DNA from: Zoogloea sp.
GTDB taxonomy: Bacteria > Pseudomonadota > Gammaproteobacteria > Burkholderiales > Rhodocyclaceae
DNA length: 34,546 bases
NCBI RefSeq assembly: GCF_028689785.1
Contig: NZ_JAQVCN010000052.1
Location: forward strand, 1 to 34,546
Direction of reading: 5' to 3'
Shown here: in pieces, positions 24,330 to 34,546 of the stretch
Layout of the letters: each line of letters starts with the position of its first letter
Numbering within the stretch: the stretch's first letter is position 1
Position numbers and translations under genes: made by a program
Notes under the pieces: generated by a model
What the model was told of the DNA's origin: nothing
Databases searched by the model: none
Seen by the model: the letters and a program-made list of their open reading frames with translations, nothing else

Positions 24330-24859
24330 GCAAGCGTTGGTACGTCGTACACGCGTATTCCGGCTTTGAAAAATCGGTGCAGCGCGCACTCGTTGAGCGC
24401 ATTGCCCGGGCTGGCATGCAAGACTTCTTCGGTCAGATCCTTGTTCCCGTTGAAGAAGTCATCGAAATGAAGAACGGTCAGAAGAGCATTTCCGAGCGCA
24501 AGTTCTTTCCCGGCTACGTGCTGGTGGAAATGGAAATGAACGATGACAGCTGGCATCTGATCAAGTCGACACCCAAGGTGACTGGGTTCGTTGGTGGGAC
24601 GGCCAACAAGCCGACCCCGATTTCCGAGAAGGAAGTCGAAAAGATCATGCAGCAGATGCAGGATGGCGTTGATAAGCCGCGCCCGAAGGTGTTGTTTGAA
24701 GTTGGCGAAATGGTTCGCGTCAAGGAAGGCCCATTTACCGACTTCAACGGTTCTGTTGAAGATGTTAATTACGAAAAAAGCAAGATCCGGGTGTCGGTGA
24801 CGATTTTCGGCCGCGCCACGCCCGTGGAGCTGGATTTTGGTCAGGTGGAAAAGACCTGA
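24326..24859 (+). CDS. nusG: Transcription termination/antitermination factor NusG
   Basis: Binds RNA polymerase and links it to Rho or to the ribosome. The 177 residues are standard length. The NGN domain opens with [20 protein letters not shown] and includes [13 protein letters not shown] and [15 protein letters not shown]. The C-terminal KOW domain starts at about 125 with [20 protein letters not shown] and ends [15 protein letters not shown]. The start codon overlaps the secE stop. A hairpin 8 bases after its stop separates it from rplK. Confidence 0.98.
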   Translation: MSKRWYVVHAYSGFEKSVQRALVERIARAGMQDFFGQILVPVEEVIEMKNGQKSISERKFFPGYVLVEMEMNDDSWHLIKSTPKVTGFVGGTANKPTPISEKEVEKIMQQMQDGVDKPRPKVLFEVGEMVRVKEGPFTDFNGSVEDVNYEKSKIRVSVTIFGRATPVELDFGQVEKT

Positions 24860-24866
24860 TCGTCGT

Positions 24867-24894
24867 GGGGTGTCACAAAGTGACGCCCCGTTTT
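24867..24894 (+). terminator. Hairpin with T run between nusG and rplK
   Basis: GGGGTGTCAC (24867-24876) pairs with GTGACGCCCC (24880-24889) around a three-base loop, with one G-T pair, and is followed by GTTTT. This is the form of an intrinsic terminator. Because the genes beyond are normally also transcribed from their own promoter, it probably acts as a partial terminator separating secE-nusG from the L11 operon. Confidence 0.75.
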
Positions 24895-24961
24895 GTGCCC
24901 GCAAGGGAAAAAGAGGAGCGCGGCGTGAGCCGTGCGTTTGTACTCGATAAGGAGTTGCCAG

Positions 24962-25393
24962 ATGGCAAAGAAGATTATTGGCTACATCAAGCTGCAGGTG
25001 CCTGCAGGCAAAGCCAACCCCAGCCCCCCGATCGGTCCGGCTCTTGGTCAGCGCGGTCTGAATATCATGGAGTTCTGCAAGACCTTCAATGCTCAGACGC
25101 AAGGTCTTGAGCCCGGTCTGCCGATTCCGGTGGTGATCACTGCATTTGCCGACAAGAGCTTCACCTTCGTGATGAAGTCTCCCCCGGCCACCATCCTGAT
25201 CAAGAAGGCCGCCGGCATCCAGAAGGGTTCGCCCAAGCCCCATACCGATAAGGTTGGCTCGATCACCAAGGCTCAGTGCGAAGAGATCGCCAAGGTCAAG
25301 GTCAAGGATCTCACTGCTGCCGACGTCGAAGCCGCTATCCGCACCATTGCTGGCTCCGCTCGCAGCATGGGCATCACCGTGGAGGGCCTCTAA
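24962..25393 (+). CDS. rplK: 50S ribosomal protein L11
   Basis: Part of the GTPase-associated centre of the large subunit. The ATG at 24962 gives 143 residues starting [20 protein letters not shown], with the [21 protein letters not shown] block and the rRNA-binding C-terminal half ([26 protein letters not shown]). An AAGGAG site lies about 7 bases upstream; an earlier in-frame start lacks support. The sequence just before the start is where L1 is known to bind and repress the L11-L1 mRNA in E. coli. It is separated from rplA by 2 bases. Confidence 0.98.
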   Translation: MAKKIIGYIKLQVPAGKANPSPPIGPALGQRGLNIMEFCKTFNAQTQGLEPGLPIPVVITAFADKSFTFVMKSPPATILIKKAAGIQKGSPKPHTDKVGSITKAQCEEIAKVKVKDLTAADVEAAIRTIAGSARSMGITVEGL

Positions 25394-25395
25394 TC

Positions 25396-26097
25396 ATGGC
25401 AAAGCTTTCCAAGCGCGTTCAGGCCCTGCGTGCCAAGGTCGACCGCAACAAGTCCTATGCCCTGACTGAAGCCCTCGCGCTGGTCAAGGAGTCCGCCACC
25501 GCGAAGTTCGACGAGTCCGTCGATATCGCTGTGAATCTTGGCGTCGACGCCAAGAAGTCCGACCAACTGGTTCGTGGCTCCGTCGTGCTGCCTGCCGGTA
25601 CCGGCAAGAGCGTTCGCGTCGCCGTGTTCGCCCAGGGTGAAAAGGCTGAGGCCGCACGTGCGGCGGGTGCCGATGTCGTCGGTTTCGACGACCTGGCCGA
25701 GCAGGTGAAGGGTGGCAACATCGATTTCGATCTGTGTATTGCCACTCCCGACGCCATGCGCGTCGTTGGTGCACTCGGTCAGATCCTCGGTCCTCGTGGC
25801 CTGATGCCGAACCCGAAGGTTGGCACCGTGACCATGGACGTCACCACCGCCGTGAAAAATGCCAAGGCTGGTCAGGTTCAGTACCGCACCGACAAGGGTG
25901 GTCTGATTCATGCCACCGTGGGTCGTGCCTCCTTTACCGTCGAAGCGCTGCAACAGAACGTTGCCGCCCTGATCGACGCGCTGGTCAAGGCCAAGCCCGC
26001 CGCCTCCAAGGGTGTGTATCTGCGCAAGGTTGCCGTGTCGTCCACCATGGGCGCCGGTGTTCGCGTGGAACCCTCTACCCTGAGCGGACAGCAGTAA
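25396..26097 (+). CDS. rplA: 50S ribosomal protein L1
   Basis: Forms the mobile L1 stalk near the exit site and represses its own operon. The ATG at 25396 gives 233 residues, the normal length, starting [20 protein letters not shown]. Conserved blocks include [39 protein letters not shown] and [15 protein letters not shown]. It follows rplK after 2 bases. A long leader region with a strong stem-loop follows before rplJ. Confidence 0.98.
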   Translation: MAKLSKRVQALRAKVDRNKSYALTEALALVKESATAKFDESVDIAVNLGVDAKKSDQLVRGSVVLPAGTGKSVRVAVFAQGEKAEAARAAGADVVGFDDLAEQVKGGNIDFDLCIATPDAMRVVGALGQILGPRGLMPNPKVGTVTMDVTTAVKNAKAGQVQYRTDKGGLIHATVGRASFTVEALQQNVAALIDALVKAKPAASKGVYLRKVAVSSTMGAGVRVEPSTLSGQQ

Positions 26098-26100
26098 GAA

Positions 26101-26324
26101 CTTTGGGACGGCTGGCAAACGTGGTTTGTCAGCCGGATCGTCAAAGACCGCAGGTGCGGCGCGGGCTGTGAGCCTAAGTCGCTTAATCATCGAAAACCTG
26201 CGTAGACGGTGCCCCAGAACAGGAATCCGGCTCTTCTTTAAAAGGAAAGCCAAACTCCTGATCCAGGTCGCCGTAGGTGCGGTGAACTCATTCATCGCGT
26301 GTTGACTTGATAGGAGGAAAGACC
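26101..26324 (+). promoter_or_regulatory. rplJ leader with a strong stem-loop (L10-leader position)
   Basis: The 227 bases between rplA and rplJ have no gene. At 26109-26135 two 12-base arms (CGGCTGGCAAAC and GTTTGTCAGCCG) pair around GTG with one G-T pair; an outer CTTTG/CAAAG pair extends the structure to 26101-26146. No T run follows, so this is more likely a structural or processing element than a terminator. The rest lies where the L10-(L12)4 complex binds the mRNA to repress rplJL in other bacteria. AGGAGG at 26313-26318 is a strong ribosome site. Confidence 0.6.
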
Positions 26325-26825
26325 TTGAGTCTGAATCTCGACGACAAAAAAGCCGTAGTGGCTGAGGTGTCGGCACAAGTTGCAAACGCCCAGACCATCG
26401 TCGTGGCTGAATACGCAGGTATCGAGGTGGGCAATCTCACCGTTCTGCGTGCCAAGGCTCGCGAATCTGGCGTTTACCTCCGTGTGCTGAAGAACACCCT
26501 GGCACGACGCGCCGTGGCGGATACGCCGTTTGCCGGCCTGGCCGATCAAATGACCGGCCCGCTGATTTACAGCATTTCGGCTGATCCCGTGGCTGCTGCG
26601 AAGGTTTTGGCTGATTTTGCTAAGACCAACGACAAGCTGGTCCTGAAGGCGGGTTCGTATGCAGGCAAAGTGCTCGACAAGGCTGGTGTTCAAGCCCTTG
26701 CTTCGATCCCGAGCCGCGACGAACTGCTGGCCAAGCTGCTGGGCGTCATGCAGGCTCCGGTGTCCGGCTTCGCCGGTCTGCTGGCTGCGCTCGCCAAGAA
26801 ACGTGAAGAAGAAGCCGCGGCCTGA
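26325..26825 (+). CDS. rplJ: 50S ribosomal protein L10
   Basis: Base of the L7/L12 stalk. The start is the TTG at 26325: AGGAGG ends 6 bases upstream, and the product begins [20 protein letters not shown], the usual N-terminus; an earlier in-frame codon at 26307 precedes the ribosome site. The 166 residues include [33 protein letters not shown] and a C-terminal L12-binding helix ([20 protein letters not shown]). A TTG start may limit expression relative to rplL. Confidence 0.97.
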   Translation: MSLNLDDKKAVVAEVSAQVANAQTIVVAEYAGIEVGNLTVLRAKARESGVYLRVLKNTLARRAVADTPFAGLADQMTGPLIYSISADPVAAAKVLADFAKTNDKLVLKAGSYAGKVLDKAGVQALASIPSRDELLAKLLGVMQAPVSGFAGLLAALAKKREEEAAA

Positions 26826-26875
26826 TTGGTCGATTCCCGGCAACTCGTACGAAATTAGATCTGGAGTATTTTGAG

Positions 26876-27250
26876 ATGGCAATTACCAAAGAAGACATCC
26901 TCGAAGCCGTTGGCGCGATGACTGTTATGGACCTGAACGACCTGGTCAAGGCGTTCGAAGAGAAGTTCGGCGTTTCCGCTGCAGCCATGGCTGTGGCCGC
27001 TCCTGGCGCTGGCGGTGCTGCCGCTGCCGTGGAAGAGCAAACCGAATTCAACGTGATCCTGCTGGCCGCTGGCGACAAGAAGGTTGAAGTCATCAAGGTC
27101 GTCCGTGCCGTTACCGGCCTGGGCCTGAAGGAAGCCAAGGATCTGGTTGATGGTGCTCCGAAGCCCGTCAAGGAAGCCATCCCCAAGGCTGACGCTGAAG
27201 CTCTGAAGAAGCAGCTTGAAGACGCTGGCGCGAAGGTCGAAATCAAGTAA
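26876..27250 (+). CDS. rplL: 50S ribosomal protein L7/L12
   Basis: Multicopy stalk protein that recruits translation factors. The 124 residues have the N-terminal dimerisation part ([20 protein letters not shown]), the Ala/Gly hinge (about 40-52) and the C-terminal factor-binding domain with [20 protein letters not shown] and [25 protein letters not shown] site lies upstream of the ATG. It is followed by an attenuator-like hairpin before rpoB. Confidence 0.98.
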   Translation: MAITKEDILEAVGAMTVMDLNDLVKAFEEKFGVSAAAMAVAAPGAGGAAAAVEEQTEFNVILLAAGDKKVEVIKVVRAVTGLGLKEAKDLVDGAPKPVKEAIPKADAEALKKQLEDAGAKVEIK

Positions 27251-27267
27251 TTTCGGTTTCGTGCAGG

Positions 27268-27298
27268 GGGCTGATGCCATATCGGCATCGGCCCTTTT
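27268..27298 (+). terminator. Attenuator hairpin between rplL and rpoB
   Basis: GGGCTGATGCC (27268-27278) pairs with GGCATCGGCCC (27284-27294) around a five-base loop with one G-T pair, followed by TTTT and a further T-rich stretch. It is 17 bases after the rplL stop and about 150 bases before rpoB. A partial terminator at this position is well known in E. coli, where it lowers rpoBC expression relative to the ribosomal protein genes. The remaining bases to 27450 hold no gene. Confidence 0.85.
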
Positions 27299-27450
27299 GC
27301 GTTTTCTGTTTTCCGTAGTTCCTTTAGAGGCGGTCCTAGACGACAAAAAAGAGCGTTCGACGCAGATTAAGGCGCAAACAGCGTCGAATCAAGCGTCCGA
27401 AATGCTGTCTTTTGTCTTCTGACGTCCGACTTCTCAGACCCGGAGCATCT

Positions 27451-30400
27451 ATGGCGTACTCCTACACCGAGAAAAAGCGCATCCGTAAAAGCTTCGCCAA
27501 GCGCGCAGCTGTACAGAATGTGCCTTATCTGCTGGCCACTCAGCTTGAATCCTATGCGTCCTTCCTGCAGGCAGAGACATTGCCTTCAGCTCGGGCAAAC
27601 CAGGGCCTCCAGGCTGCCTTCAATTCTATTTTTCCGATTTCCAGCCACAGCGGTAACGCTAGGCTGGAGTTCGTGCAGTTCAACCTCGGTGAGCCTGCCT
27701 TCGATGTGAAGGAATGTCAGCAGCGCGGCCTGACCTTCGCGTCCCCGCTGCGTGCCCGTGTCCGTCTTGTCATTCTCGACAAGGAAGCGGCCAAGGAAAC
27801 GATCAAGGAAGTCAAGGAGCAGGAAGTTTACATGGGCGAAATTCCGCTCATGACAAACAATGGCTCCTTCGTCGTCAACGGTACTGAGCGCGTCATCGTC
27901 TCTCAGCTGCACCGCTCGCCTGGCGTGTTCTTTGAGCACGATCGTGGCAAGACCCACTCCTCCGGCAAGCTGCTGTTTTCGGCGCGGATCATTCCGTACC
28001 GTGGGTCCTGGCTCGATTTCGAATTCGACCCTAAGGATTACCTCTACTTCCGTGTGGACCGTCGCCGCAAAATGCCGGTGACCATCCTGCTGAAGGCCAT
28101 CGGCATGACGCCGGAAGAGATCCTGTCGACCTTCCACGACTTCGAGAACTTTACCCTGCTCGAAGACGGCGCACGTTTCGCCCTCGTCCCCGATCGTCTG
28201 CGCGGTGAAATGGCCAAGTTCGACGTGGTGGACGCGTCCGGCAAGGTCATCGTGACTAAGGACAAGCGGATCACGGCCAAGCACATTCGCGAGCTGGCGA
28301 GCGCCGGGATTGACATGGTCGACGTGTCTGACGATTTCCTGCTGGGGCGTGTGCTTGCTGCTAACGTGGTCAGCCCAGACGGTGAACTGGTCGCTCGTGC
28401 AAACGACGAGATTACCGAAGACGTGCTGGACAAGCTCCGGGATGCCGGTGTCTCCGATCTGCGCACTCTTTACCTGAACGACCTGGATCGTGGTCCTCAC
28501 ATCTCGCAAACCCTGCGTGTGGACGAGACGACGGACCAGTGGGCTGCCCGCGTGGCGATCTACCGCATGATGCGTCCGGGCGAGCCTCCCACGGAAGACG
28601 CAGTTGAAGCCCTTTTTCAGGGGCTCTTCTATCTGCCGGAGCGTTACGATCTGTCGGTTGTTGGCCGCATGAAGTTCAATCGTCGGGCCTATCCGGAAAA
28701 ACTGGATGACAAGGCGCCCGAGTGGCAAAAGCGCCTCTACGCAACCGTTGGCCCGAAGGGCGGTGAGGGGCCTGGAACCCTCTCCAACGAAGACATTCTC
28801 GCGGTTGTCGGCGTCCTCGTCGAACTGCGCAATGGTCGTGGCGAGATTGATGACATCGATCACCTGGGCAATCGTCGTGTTCGGTCTGTCGGCGAACTCG
28901 CCGAGAATCAGTTCCGTGCGGGTCTGGTGCGCGTCGAGCGTGCTGTCAAGGAGCGCCTCGGCCAGGCCGAGAGCGACAACCTGATGCCCCATGATCTGAT
29001 CAACGCCAAGCCGATCAGTGCGGCCATCAAGGAGTTCTTCGGCTCCAGCCAGCTTTCCCAGTTCATGGATCAGACCAATCCGCTGGCCGAGATCACCCAC
29101 AAGCGCCGTGTTTCGGCTCTTGGCCCGGGGGGTTTGACCCGCGAACGTGCCGGTTTTGAAGTTCGAGATGTGCACCCGACGCACTACGGTCGCGTGTGTC
29201 CTATCGAAACGCCGGAAGGTCCGAATATCGGCCTGATCAACTCGTTGGCGCTGTTTGCACGCACCAATCAGTACGGTTTCCTTGAGACTCCGTATCGAAA
29301 GGTGACGGATGGCTCGGTGACCGATCAGATCGATTTCCTGTCGGCGATCGAAGAGGGGCAGTACGTTATTGCCCAGGCGAATGCGGAAGTGGACGACACG
29401 GGCAAGCTCACCGGTGATCTGGTGTCGTGCCGTAACCGGGGTGAGTTCACTCTGGCCACGCCCGACACCGTGCAGTACATGGATATCGCGCCGGGCCAGA
29501 TCGTTTCCGTGGCGGCGTCGCTGATCCCGTTCCTTGAGCATGACGATGCGAACCGTGCGCTGATGGGTGCGAACATGCAGCGTCAGGCCGTTCCCTGCCT
29601 GCGCCCTGAGAAGCCCTTCGTCGGGACCGGCATTGAGCGGACCGTTGCGGTTGACTCTGGTACTGCCGAGCAGGCGCGTCGGGGCGGTGTCGTGGATTAT
29701 GTCGATGCCAACCGGATCGTGATTCGGGTGCATGACAACGAAACCGTGGCCGGCGAGGTCGGTGTCGATATCTACAACCTGATCAAGTACACGCGTTCCA
29801 ACCAGAACACCAACATCAACCAGCGCCCTGTGGTGAAGGTCGGCGATGTGGTTGCCCGCGGTGATGTGATTGCCGATGGCGCGTCTACCGACATGGGCGA
29901 ACTGGCCCTCGGTCAGAACATGCTGGTCGCCTACATGACCTGGAACGGCTACAACTTCGAAGATTCGATCCTGATCTCCGAACGCGTGGTTGCTGATGAT
30001 CGCTTCACCTCGATCCACATCGAAGAGCTCACCGTCGTTGCCCGTGACACCAAGCTCGGACCGGAAGAAATCACCCGCGATATCGCGTCGCTCGGTGAGG
30101 CCCAACTGTCCCGCCTGGATGAGTCCGGCATCGTTTACATCGGCGCGGAAGTCGAAGCCGGGGACGTGTTGGTCGGCAAGGTCACGCCTAAGGGCGAGAC
30201 TCAACTGACGCCAGAAGAAAAGCTGCTGCGCGCGATCTTCGGCGAAAAGGCGTCCGACGTTAAGGACACGTCGCTGCGTGTGCCCTCTGGCATGAACGGC
30301 ATCGTCATCGATGTGCAGGTGTTCACGCGTGAAGGTATTGAGCGCGACAAGCGTGCCCAGTCGATCATCGACGACATGCTGCGTGGTTTCAAGACCGATC

Positions 30401-31581
30401 TGGCCGACCAGATGCGGATCGTGGAGCGCGACGCCTTCGAGCGTATCGAGCGCATGATCATCGGCCAGCCTGCTAACGGCGGCCCGAAGCGTCTGGCCAA
30501 GGGAGTGGCGATTACCAAGGAATACCTGGACGGTCTGGATCACTACACCTGGTTTGACGTTCGGATGGCCGACGAAGGTTTGGCTGCCCAGATGGAAGCC
30601 GTGCGTGAAGCCCTTGAGAAGACCCGCAAGGATTTCGATCTGGCTTTTGAAGCCAAGAAGAAAAAGCTTACCCAGGGCGATGAATTGCCTCCGGGCGTCC
30701 AGAAGATGGTCAAGGTTTACCTGGCCGTGAAGCGTCGCCTGCAGCCTGGCGACAAGATGGCCGGCCGTCACGGTAACAAGGGTGTTGTCTCCAAGATTGT
30801 CCCCGTTGAAGACATGCCCTACATGGAAGACGGTACGCCGATGGATATCGTGCTGAACCCGCTGGGTGTGCCGTCCCGGATGAACATCGGTCAGGTGTTG
30901 GAAACCCACCTGGGTTGGGCTGCCAAGGGTCTTGGTAACAAGATCGACAAGATGATCCGGGCCAAGGCCGCAGTGGATGAAGTGCGCGGTCTGCTTGAAG
31001 AGATCTATAACGGTAGTGGCAAGCCCGAGGAGTTGGGCGACTTCACTGATATCGAAGTGATGGAGCTGGCACAAAACCTGCGCAAGGGTGTGCCCTTCGC
31101 AACACCGGTGTTCGACGGGGCCAAAGAGTCCGAGATCCAGGGCATGCTTGAGTTGGCGGGGCTGCCGGCTGCCGGCCAGGTCACGCTGCTTGACGGTCGT
31201 ACGGGTGAGCAGTTCGAGCGCCAGGTCACGGTTGGTTATAAGCACGTGCTGAAGTTGCATCACCTTGTTGATGACAAGATGCACGCCCGTTCCACCGGCC
31301 CGTACTCCCTCGTCACTCAGCAGCCGCTGGGTGGTAAGGCCCAGTTCGGCGGTCAGCGTTTCGGGGAAATGGAAGTGTGGGCGCTCGAAGCCTACGGTGC
31401 CGCCTACACCCTGCAGGAAATGCTCACGGTCAAGTCGGATGACGTTACCGGCCGGACCAAGGTGTACGAAAACATCGTCAAGGGCGAGCACAAGATCGAC
31501 GCCGGCATGCCGGAATCTTTCAATGTGCTGGTTAAGGAAATTCGTTCTCTGGCCATCGATATCGATCTCGACCGCTACTGA
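27451..31581 (+). CDS. rpoB: RNA polymerase beta subunit
   Basis: Catalytic beta subunit of RNA polymerase. The ATG at 27451 follows GGAG by 6 bases and gives 1376 residues starting [18 protein letters not shown], close to the usual betaproteobacterial length. The rifampicin region at about 529-557 ([20 protein letters not shown] and onward to SALGPGG) keeps the Asp, His and Ser that correspond to E. coli 516, 526 and 531, so a rifampicin-sensitive enzyme is predicted. The C-terminal blocks [17 protein letters not shown] and [20 protein letters not shown] are intact, and the protein ends [10 protein letters not shown]. rpoC starts 45 bases later. Confidence 0.98.
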   Translation: MAYSYTEKKRIRKSFAKRAAVQNVPYLLATQLESYASFLQAETLPSARANQGLQAAFNSIFPISSHSGNARLEFVQFNLGEPAFDVKECQQRGLTFASPLRARVRLVILDKEAAKETIKEVKEQEVYMGEIPLMTNNGSFVVNGTERVIVSQLHRSPGVFFEHDRGKTHSSGKLLFSARIIPYRGSWLDFEFDPKDYLYFRVDRRRKMPVTILLKAIGMTPEEILSTFHDFENFTLLEDGARFALVPDRLRGEMAKFDVVDASGKVIVTKDKRITAKHIRELASAGIDMVDVSDDFLLGRVLAANVVSPDGELVARANDEITEDVLDKLRDAGVSDLRTLYLNDLDRGPHISQTLRVDETTDQWAARVAIYRMMRPGEPPTEDAVEALFQGLFYLPERYDLSVVGRMKFNRRAYPEKLDDKAPEWQKRLYATVGPKGGEGPGTLSNEDILAVVGVLVELRNGRGEIDDIDHLGNRRVRSVGELAENQFRAGLVRVERAVKERLGQAESDNLMPHDLINAKPISAAIKEFFGSSQLSQFMDQTNPLAEITHKRRVSALGPGGLTRERAGFEVRDVHPTHYGRVCPIETPEGPNIGLINSLALFARTNQYGFLETPYRKVTDGSVTDQIDFLSAIEEGQYVIAQANAEVDDTGKLTGDLVSCRNRGEFTLATPDTVQYMDIAPGQIVSVAASLIPFLEHDDANRALMGANMQRQAVPCLRPEKPFVGTGIERTVAVDSGTAEQARRGGVVDYVDANRIVIRVHDNETVAGEVGVDIYNLIKYTRSNQNTNINQRPVVKVGDVVARGDVIADGASTDMGELALGQNMLVAYMTWNGYNFEDSILISERVVADDRFTSIHIEELTVVARDTKLGPEEITRDIASLGEAQLSRLDESGIVYIGAEVEAGDVLVGKVTPKGETQLTPEEKLLRAIFGEKASDVKDTSLRVPSGMNGIVIDVQVFTREGIERDKRAQSIIDDMLRGFKTDLADQMRIVERDAFERIERMIIGQPANGGPKRLAKGVAITKEYLDGLDHYTWFDVRMADEGLAAQMEAVREALEKTRKDFDLAFEAKKKKLTQGDELPPGVQKMVKVYLAVKRRLQPGDKMAGRHGNKGVVSKIVPVEDMPYMEDGTPMDIVLNPLGVPSRMNIGQVLETHLGWAAKGLGNKIDKMIRAKAAVDEVRGLLEEIYNGSGKPEELGDFTDIEVMELAQNLRKGVPFATPVFDGAKESEIQGMLELAGLPAAGQVTLLDGRTGEQFERQVTVGYKHVLKLHHLVDDKMHARSTGPYSLVTQQPLGGKAQFGGQRFGEMEVWALEAYGAAYTLQEMLTVKSDDVTGRTKVYENIVKGEHKIDAGMPESFNVLVKEIRSLAIDIDLDRY

Positions 31582-31623
31582 GCGGGCGATTTCGACGATA
31601 AGTGCTCACCCTGGATGGAGTGA

Positions 31624-34546
<2,923 letters not shown>

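Noticed and set aside
27586-31491. A 1301-codon open frame antisense to rpoB
   Set aside because: It mirrors the highly conserved rpoB frame in GC-rich DNA; its product has no domain character and rpoB is unmistakable.

Overview
This window reads as a GC-rich (roughly 60-65% by eye) betaproteobacterial chromosome fragment, most likely from the Rhodocyclales (Azoarcus/Thauera/Zoogloea/Dechloromonas type). That placement is inferred from protein resemblance and from gene order, namely tRNA-Tyr/Gly/Thr-tuf-tRNA-Trp-secE-nusG-rplKAJL-rpoBC; no database search was possible. No CRISPR array, complete insertion sequence, prophage or rRNA gene was seen.

Region 1 (1-3293, minus strand) is a branched-chain amino acid type ABC importer operon. 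It reads from a possible 45-residue membrane micro-ORF through livG, livF and the periplasmic binding protein to livH, which is cut by the window start. Region 2 (3595-7105) holds ilvD (dihydroxy-acid dehydratase), a 19-bp perfect hairpin, a GNAT acetyltransferase and an unrecognised membrane protein with tryptophan-rich repeats and a Cys4 zinc-ribbon-like site.

Region 3 (7402-15811, plus strand) is a complete [NiFe]-hydrogenase maturation set in the order hypA-hypB-hypF-hypC-hypD-(FIST-MCP)-hypE. HypA/HypB deliver nickel; HypF/HypE make the cyanide ligand; HypC/HypD assemble the Fe(CN)2CO unit. No hydrogenase structural gene lies in the window. A soluble chemoreceptor with a FIST sensor domain sits between hypD and hypE. 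Region 4 (15843-22115) holds an SH3-domain secreted protein, an RTX-like calcium-loop protein, a hotdog thioesterase, a 3'-truncated nikR, a NiCoT nickel permease behind a strong palindrome and a sigma-54-like promoter, tonB, a LysE-type exporter and an HDOD protein. nikR, the permease and the hyp genes together suggest a nickel/hydrogenase neighbourhood.

Region 5 (22196-34546) is the translation/transcription core cluster. It is driven by a consensus sigma-70 promoter ahead of tRNA-Tyr and carries hairpins before rplK, rplJ and rpoB. rpoC is normal up to the trigger-loop motif MRTFHI and then, at about 34442, changes abruptly into about 100 bases of AT-richer unrelated sequence that ends the window. 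This is either an insertion in an essential gene or, more likely, a chimeric contig end.

The points most worth checking are the FIST chemoreceptor inside the hyp operon, the NikR lacking most of its nickel ligands beside a palindrome-controlled nickel permease, the rpoC junction, the Walker A Lys-to-Arg change in LivF, and the W-repeat/zinc-ribbon protein.
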